A stretch of 64,000 nucleotides of DNA from Pardosa pseudoannulata (taxonomy: Eukaryota > Arthropoda > Arachnida > Araneae > Lycosidae), in contig CM063509.1 in NCBI GenBank assembly GCA_032207245.1, positions 9,892,085-9,956,084 on the forward strand. The letters run 5' to 3'. A program made the translations under genes and the position numbers. Numbering within the stretch: the first letter of the stretch is position 1; each line of letters starts with the position of its first letter. Shown piece by piece: positions 52,101 through 59,600 of the stretch. Under the pieces are notes generated by a model. It searched no databases and had not been told where the DNA came from. It was given only the letters and a program-made list of their open reading frames with translations.

Positions 52101-55100
52101 TGATTACGTTACCTTGCTTACTGTCTTTATAAAATTAAAAATTTTATGAGGTAAAAATAAAGTTTTTAAGTAGATTTTTTCCAGATATTTGTATAACAAT
52201 TCATTGTTTATTTCAAAACAATTATAAAATGTGTTTATAAAATATTTTATTAAAAGCCTTGTTCTGAAGTCTAATTTGAGGTATTGATTTTTGTAATAAT
52301 TATACTGTTACATGTAGAATGTAAGTATAAAAATAGAAAAAAAAATAATATAAGAAATGAGGTAAAATTAAGTAAGTATTATGGAATAAAAATATTTTTT
52401 AATTAGATTTTTTCGCAAAACTCTCTATTATAGTTAATTCCTTATTAATTAGACAAGCTTGTTGTAAAGTCTTATATGTAGTATTACATTTTGTATAATT
52501 TTTCATGTTATAGAGTTTTATGTAAGTTTATATATCTTCGTATTTTTAGCTTAATTCTTGAAAATGAACAATGGAAGCAAGCTGACGTTCCAATGGAATT
52601 TCAAGAGTTAGTGAATAATATAATATCTTCAGGTATATAATTGTCTTTTGTCATTTTTATCATTGAAATCATCTATTTTTTATAGAATCATTTTATTTGG
52701 CATTGATTATATGAAATATTTATTATCAGGTTGTATTACATCCATAAAAAATCATCCTATTGAAAAAGTGCGTAAAGATCCACAACCATACTTGGTGGTT
52801 AATGGGGAAAATTTTGCTGTTTGCGGGTAAGCTAATATATTTAATTATCAATGTAATTAATATTTTGTTTATTCTTTTATTATTAATGCAATTAAGAAAA
52901 TATTTAATATCATTGTAATTTATTTAGTTTAGGTTTTTATTTTCTATAATTTTTCAGCATTCATTTTGTAATACTTTTTTTTTATAATTTATTTATTATA
53001 TTAAAAATTTATCTTGTGGCAACAGGCTTGCAACTCCGTCACTTTTCTCACCTTTAGTCACTTTTTTTAAGTAAACAGTCACTTTTTTCATGGTGTATCA
53101 CAGCAAAAGTCTGTTGTTAAAAAAAGAAAATCTGAATTAATAACAAAATATTTAAATAAAAGACCAAAAATGTGATGCTCTAATCATATTTTTCTTATTG
53201 AAATTATTAGTCATATGGTTTCCAGAATTTAGTGATTTTAAAAAGTGGTAAAAGAAGTTCCTGAAATCTACATTTGTACATTTAATGCATTAAAGTAATT
53301 TACGTCAAAGCACACATTTCTCTTTTTCTTCACAGTTTTTGTTTAGATACTTTAATCTAGCTATGTACATTATTCAAAATATCATTAATATATGCAAAAA
53401 ATTGTGATTATAAAATTAATCTATTGTATGTATTCAAATCTAATTTATAGATTTTCTTAAATAAAAAGAAATGTTGAGTTGTGTTAAACAAAATTTTTAA
53501 CCTCTTTTGTATTTGACGCTAAAATCATGTTTTGAATGAATCATTTGATTTAGAGTTAAAATAAATAGAAAAATCTTAATAATAGCATCTGTTATCATGA
53601 GGAGAAAAAAAATAACTTTTTTTTTTCATTGTTTAGTCACTTTTTAGTCACTTATTCTCTACTATTTGTCACTTTTCTCACCTTTTTGAAAGTACCTCAG
53701 CAGTTGCAAGCCTGTGTGGCAAGCAGGGCAGTAAAAATTTCATTATTGCTTAAAGTTGTTTTAAAATATATTATATGCATAATAATCTAAAGTTATAAAT
53801 GAAATTAGAATCACTGTATTAAGACATTTTATATGTTTTGGCTGTTGCCCTAAATTGTCAGTGTAAAGATTAAATTATTTTATTCTGAAGTATTTATGTG
53901 AATGTAAGACAAATTATTTAAAAGCATGGACTAACATATTCAACAGCTTCTCAAATGCTTAAATTTCTTGCTAGAGCTAATATACAATATATATTTCAGC
54001 TAGCACAAAAATGCTGGGTATACATTGAAACAGGAAAGTGAAATTGTGATATTTAGTTAGTAAAATGTCTTGTCAGCCAACTGAAGTATTCAAATGTTGG
54101 CCTTCCTTTGCCCAATATAAAAATATTCCTGTTTATGCCTTTTGCATAAATATCAGCATACCATTGACTAAGAAACACAAAAATAATTCCCCATTCTAGT
54201 TACACATATGTGCAGAACCTGCAGCAAACGAGAAAGTTGTGTGTTAACTAACATCTCTAGTGCTAATGCTGTTTACCAAAAGGTTATTGCAATATTTCAC
54301 GATTAATGTTTGGGCAGAAATGCAATGGTGGGAATTCTTGGGTTCATGTTACTTTCTTGAGATAGTGACTCTAATATGTTTAACACATATTCAAGGGAAA
54401 ATAAAAAAAACTCTATATGACAACAACAACAAAAAAAACCAACCACGGTCTAAAAGTATACAACTTAATTTAATTAGTACTAACATAAAACATAAGGAAA
54501 TGAAACAAATAGAACTTAAATCAACTTTAAATAAAACTAACGAACCAGCCATGAGACAAAAATAATACTACCTCCACGATACAGTCGAAAAAGCTACCTA
54601 CTCGGCTAAGCAAACAAAACACAGTATTTATACAAAATACGAATTTCTCAGAATGACGCTTCTGGGAAGAGATAAGATGCAACCATGGGGTCTTACAGTT
54701 CACTGCAAAACACTCCATCAAACTTTCTCCCAGTTTGGAGAGATAAGGTATATTTATAACTTTACCTTTGTTTAAAAGTATGGTTATAAAAACACTAATT
54801 ATCAATTATTAGAGATTAATTATTAATTTATCTAAAAATTTATAGCAGATATTCTCTGCAAATGCAACTTTTAAATAATGTGCATAACCATAAAATAGTT
54901 ACAGTAGGCGTAAAAACTTAGATTTATTCTTAGTTAAGGGAAGATAAATTGTTTCTACTGTAATATCTATATTCTGTAAATATCATTTGCAGCAGGACAA
55001 CACTACAAGAAATTAATGTCTCGAAGAATAGGCTATATGGCACAAAAATTTTACATGAAACATTGTTGTAGATCTTCTACTTAAAAAATTAGTGGTAAAA

Positions 55101-56582
55101 CATTTTTAAATTTGTAATTAAGCATCATTTTAAGGGTGTATTTAGCTGTTTATCAGTAAATTGGTTTGTGGGTATTATAAACTCTTAATAAAGACATGTA
55201 CTCATTGGTGTCATAACTAGAGTGTTGTGTGTTTAAATTTGGATGGGCCAAAGATCTGTTGTTCTTATTAATGACAACTGGGGTACTATAAAATAGGTTA
55301 ATGGTTGCAATGTCCTCTATGTTCAAACAATACTTCCTGAGGTGGCAGGAAAAGCCTGGGGGGTCTTTTATTTGATCCCTGCTTCTCAATTGTGAGAACC
55401 CAACAGGAGTATTATTTCTTAGGTTCATAGCATTTCTGTAGTTACACATGCTTCTTATGTGGTGCTGAATGAGTAACAGTTTTGCATCTATGTTTGGCAT
55501 TAAGATATCTGTATTGCCGGCTGCAATTTAGGAAGGGAAAAAAACCTCACTTTTTGTTATTATTTCACACATAGATTTCAACTTTTACAGGCAAACATAC
55601 TATCTTAACATAAAAAGAAAAAATTAGCTCATAGCAAATGTTCCCTCTCCACACATATCTTTTAGAAAAATTCCTTTAAAACATTTCAATATATGTTTGA
55701 AGAATCCTATATATTTTGCCACTCCACAGCATTCCAGGCATGTCAGGTGAGCATCCTTAACGTGGTACTTTTAAATAAAAGTTAAGAAAAAAAAAAGTAG
55801 CTGCTAACACAATTTTATATATAAAGGAGAATTCATATTATTCAAACTTAAGATAACCAGGGTTCCTACAATCCTTAAGAACTTAATTTTAGTTTTCACT
55901 TTTAAGGGCCCTTAAAACTACTTAATTTTTGTCAATGGTCTTTAAAAATCCTTAATTTTTAAATTGGAACTTGATCAATTTCTCTATCGACACGATCAAC
56001 CGTCATCACATTTATTACCTATCAGTTTTGTCTGTACTCTCTAAACTTCCTGGTTTTGTAAATTCAGAGTTAAACTTCCCCAAAACTGATTCTAAGAATG
56101 TCAGTATAAGTGATAAGTACTGGTCAAAGAATATATATTAGGAATATATGAAATATTTGTTAATGTTCATAACATTCTTTTACATTTTATAACTAAAAGT
56201 GCAGTATTAATAATAAAGAGAATTTTCAAATATGTTTTCAGTGTAGTACTGTAGTAATTCAAAATTCCTTTCTTTAATATACTTAAAAAATTATGAAAAT
56301 ACTTTTTTAGTATGTAAGTTAATTAGTACTTTATATGGTCACAAGCTAGAAAACTTTTTTTCACATATAATCTTTCGCATGCTGAAAAGGTTTATAAAGT
56401 CAGCTGCCCTTTCCTAATAGCTAACACTCATGCAGTATTTAATTAAACGAAGCATGGAGGGTGAGGGGAGGTTGTAGATATTTCAGTTACTTATGGAAGT
56501 TTCATTTTCCTTGCATTGAATATAATAAAAAAAGTCTGAAACTTTTTTTTCCCAGGCAACGTTGGGTATAATCAGCTAGTAT

Positions 56583-56642
<60 letters not shown>

Positions 56643-59600
56643 CAATTTTAAACCCCCTGAAAGTACTGTTTATAATATTGTATTTTATTTTCTATTTATT
56701 TTTAGTTTTATCACTCAAAAAACTTTAAATGTACATTTTTCAAAATTAGTTTTTGTCAAATAGGTTAATCTTATTACTAGTTTTTAGGTATTTTTAAAAA
56801 CTTAATTCTGAAATATTGTAGGGCATTTATGGAACATGCCTCATCTGGTTCATAATTATTAAAATAGGTTCCTTAGGAAATAGAGTTTATGCCGTTATGT
56901 CGTGTATTTCAAGTAGGTCCTTATAAAAAGTTACTTTGGTCCTTAGAAAGCCCTTAATTTTTGTTCTGGATAAAGTGTGAGAACCGTGTAATAATATCCT
57001 GTAAATGTTTTAATTAAAATAAAAGAGAATAACAAAGAAATGACTAAGCAAGAACATAAAGACATCATTTTTTTATATTATAAAAGTTTTTTTCTCATTC
57101 CACTATGAATCTCTGTTTGAATATTCATTGCAAACTGTAGAAAAACAATTCTTTTAAGGACTGCTTTGATGCTTCTGAAGATGATAATTGAGTATTGTCA
57201 GTGTGCTGAAGAATTAACCATGCTTGCTCTGGATCTTGCTAACCGTCTTGTAGATTTACTGAAGGTATGCCTTTCTGAATAGAATTTTTCAATCGATAAA
57301 TGGATCTGTAATAATTTTAAATTTATTTTTTGTAATGCTTTGTTAGACTTTTTCTTTTAATTTATGTACTTATTAATTTTATAGGCATTTAACTCCAGAA
57401 CATGTCAATTGGTTCTTGGAGCTGGAGCATTGCAGTTAGTGGGACTTAAAACAATAACTACTAAGCATTTAGGTAAAATTATTCTTTTAATTCCTATTTG
57501 TTTATTTCTAAAGGGAAATTCTCTACATGTGTTTGTAGGGGTGTATCTATGCAATGACATCCCTTCATCTTCTCCGATATAACCTAAGATGTGTAACAGT
57601 CATAAGGTTTATTTCACCTTTTACAAATGTTAATCATGCCAACTGTTGACTTCTAGCAAACGGATGTTCTTACAATATTGTTGATTATATGTTTAGCAGG
57701 TTCTCAATACAGTCAACAGCGGGTGCTATTATTTTACATTTTTTTATTGGCTTTGCTGTTATAGGCCACGAGGAGTTAAAAACTTAACCCTCGGAACTTT
57801 TATTCTGGGGCTTAAGTTGTCCTGGGGCATATTAGTTAACAACTTCTTTAATGTCCACCTCATCCTTTACACATTTTTAATTGGATAAATCTAATAGATA
57901 AATTGAAGGTAGTTTACCAGCACATGTAAACAGGGCTATAGAAACCTTTTTAAACAGTTATATGCTATGCATAATCTCATGGCCTAAAACCAGCAATGCC
58001 ATCCAAACCATCCTAAAGAATTTATTAATTCTAAACAATTTTTATGCAACAATAAACCATGCTTCATTTCCATCCATTTGGTGCAGGCTGTTTTATAAAT
58101 CTTATTCACTGTTAATTAAAAAATTCTAAAGTTTTTCTCAGCTTTCGGATCACCAGATGTGTATATTTATATTTCTCCTCCTTCTTTTAGCCTTAACTTC
58201 CAGGTGTTTGCATCTCATAGTGTATTTTATTCCGTATGTGAAAAATCATTTTCAAAACAAGATTCCTGTCAAGCAGCATATGTTAGACAAACATTTTGAT
58301 CAAGTATCCAAAGTAAGAGTATATGGGTTTATATTTCTTATTTTTGTATTTTCAACTTTCTTTTTAACCATCTGATTGCTCATCCCACAATTTCCACGGG
58401 CAATTCAAATGTAGCAAAATTTGCTCATCCCGCAACTTTCACGGGCATGTGTTTTTCTTTTTTTATTAGGAAGCACATTCTACCTTTTCACCGTTTAACT
58501 AATGGAATAAATTATATACAGTATTAGACATTTAATTAGGTAATAAATAGAATTATATGACTAGAACTATAGTTATATTAGATAATAGAATTATAGATAG
58601 TATGTAATAAATAGAAATTAAATGTATTTCAATTGAAATTTATTAAAAAAATTAATTTTTCATGTGATAACATCTGAAATTAGTTTTTCTGAAAGCTTAG
58701 TTTCTCACAATAAAAGTCAATATAAAATATATTTTCTAGAAAAAAAATTAACATTTCAATTCTCCAATTTATATATATACTTAAACTGTGCAACAAAAAA
58801 ATACACAATTTTTAAAGATATCTCAGTTTACAAATTGAGCAGTCAGAGGGTTAAACACAGTTCTATTAAGATATCCTAGTTTTGTTCAAATACTTTTCCC
58901 TTACTTAAGATGTTTGTGATATTCAATTCCTGTGTTATTTAATAAATAACACAGGAATGTTTACTCCATAATTGCTTAAATTTTTTCCTCCTTTATTTTT
59001 TTAAAGATTTATATGGAACACATTCGGGAAATCAGTCACAAACTGGAATCCATTATTTGTGACATGTTTGAAGTTCAGCTAAAAAAGGTAATCTTTTGTT
59101 TCTGTTCAGGCAAATAAAACATCTTCAGATTTTAAGATCATATTAAAAATGTATACATATTGTTATTTAAAAGATGTAAAATTGTAAATTAACATTTTAT
59201 GTTTAGTAATTATTTTGCAGTCTTGTAATAAAATCATTTTTAATTTATAGCAGTTGTAATCAGCTTTAACCTTTTCGTGGGCCACTTATTTCTCTTTTAA
59301 ATTCCTCCCAGTTTTTATACTATCAATTAAATAAAAGCATTTAAGAAAATGTATATTTTTTGTAATTTTATGTTTATATGTAATAAATTTTAACAGTGGG
59401 AAATGTACCTTCCCCTAGAAATATTTACATTTTTAATATATCTCTGAAATTGAGCTGACTTTATGAGCAAGGTTTTATTTAAATATGTAAATATTAATTA
59501 AAGTAATTAGTCTTTTCACTTTTTTCAGTGGGAAGTTAAGGCTCCTGTTCCTTCGTCTTCATTTACTGCTATTTCTAAACAACTTATTAAATTGCACGAG

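Larger units (their letters stand above)
52827..57158 (+). other. VPS54 intron 17
   Basis: It contains hAT MITE H copy 2 (53,023-53,714) and family-R copy 4 (55,858-56,988). In 53,720-55,850 I recognised nothing. The 115-codon minus open frame at 55,153-55,500 has no recognisable homology. Confidence 0.6.

Noticed and set aside
55153..55500. 115-codon minus-strand frame
   Set aside because: It has no recognisable homology and no splice or regulatory context. Treated as chance or decayed repeat.
59268..59290. piggyBac-like left end TTAACCTTTTCGTGGG
   Set aside because: No matching right end or second TTAA could be paired, so it is not called as an element.
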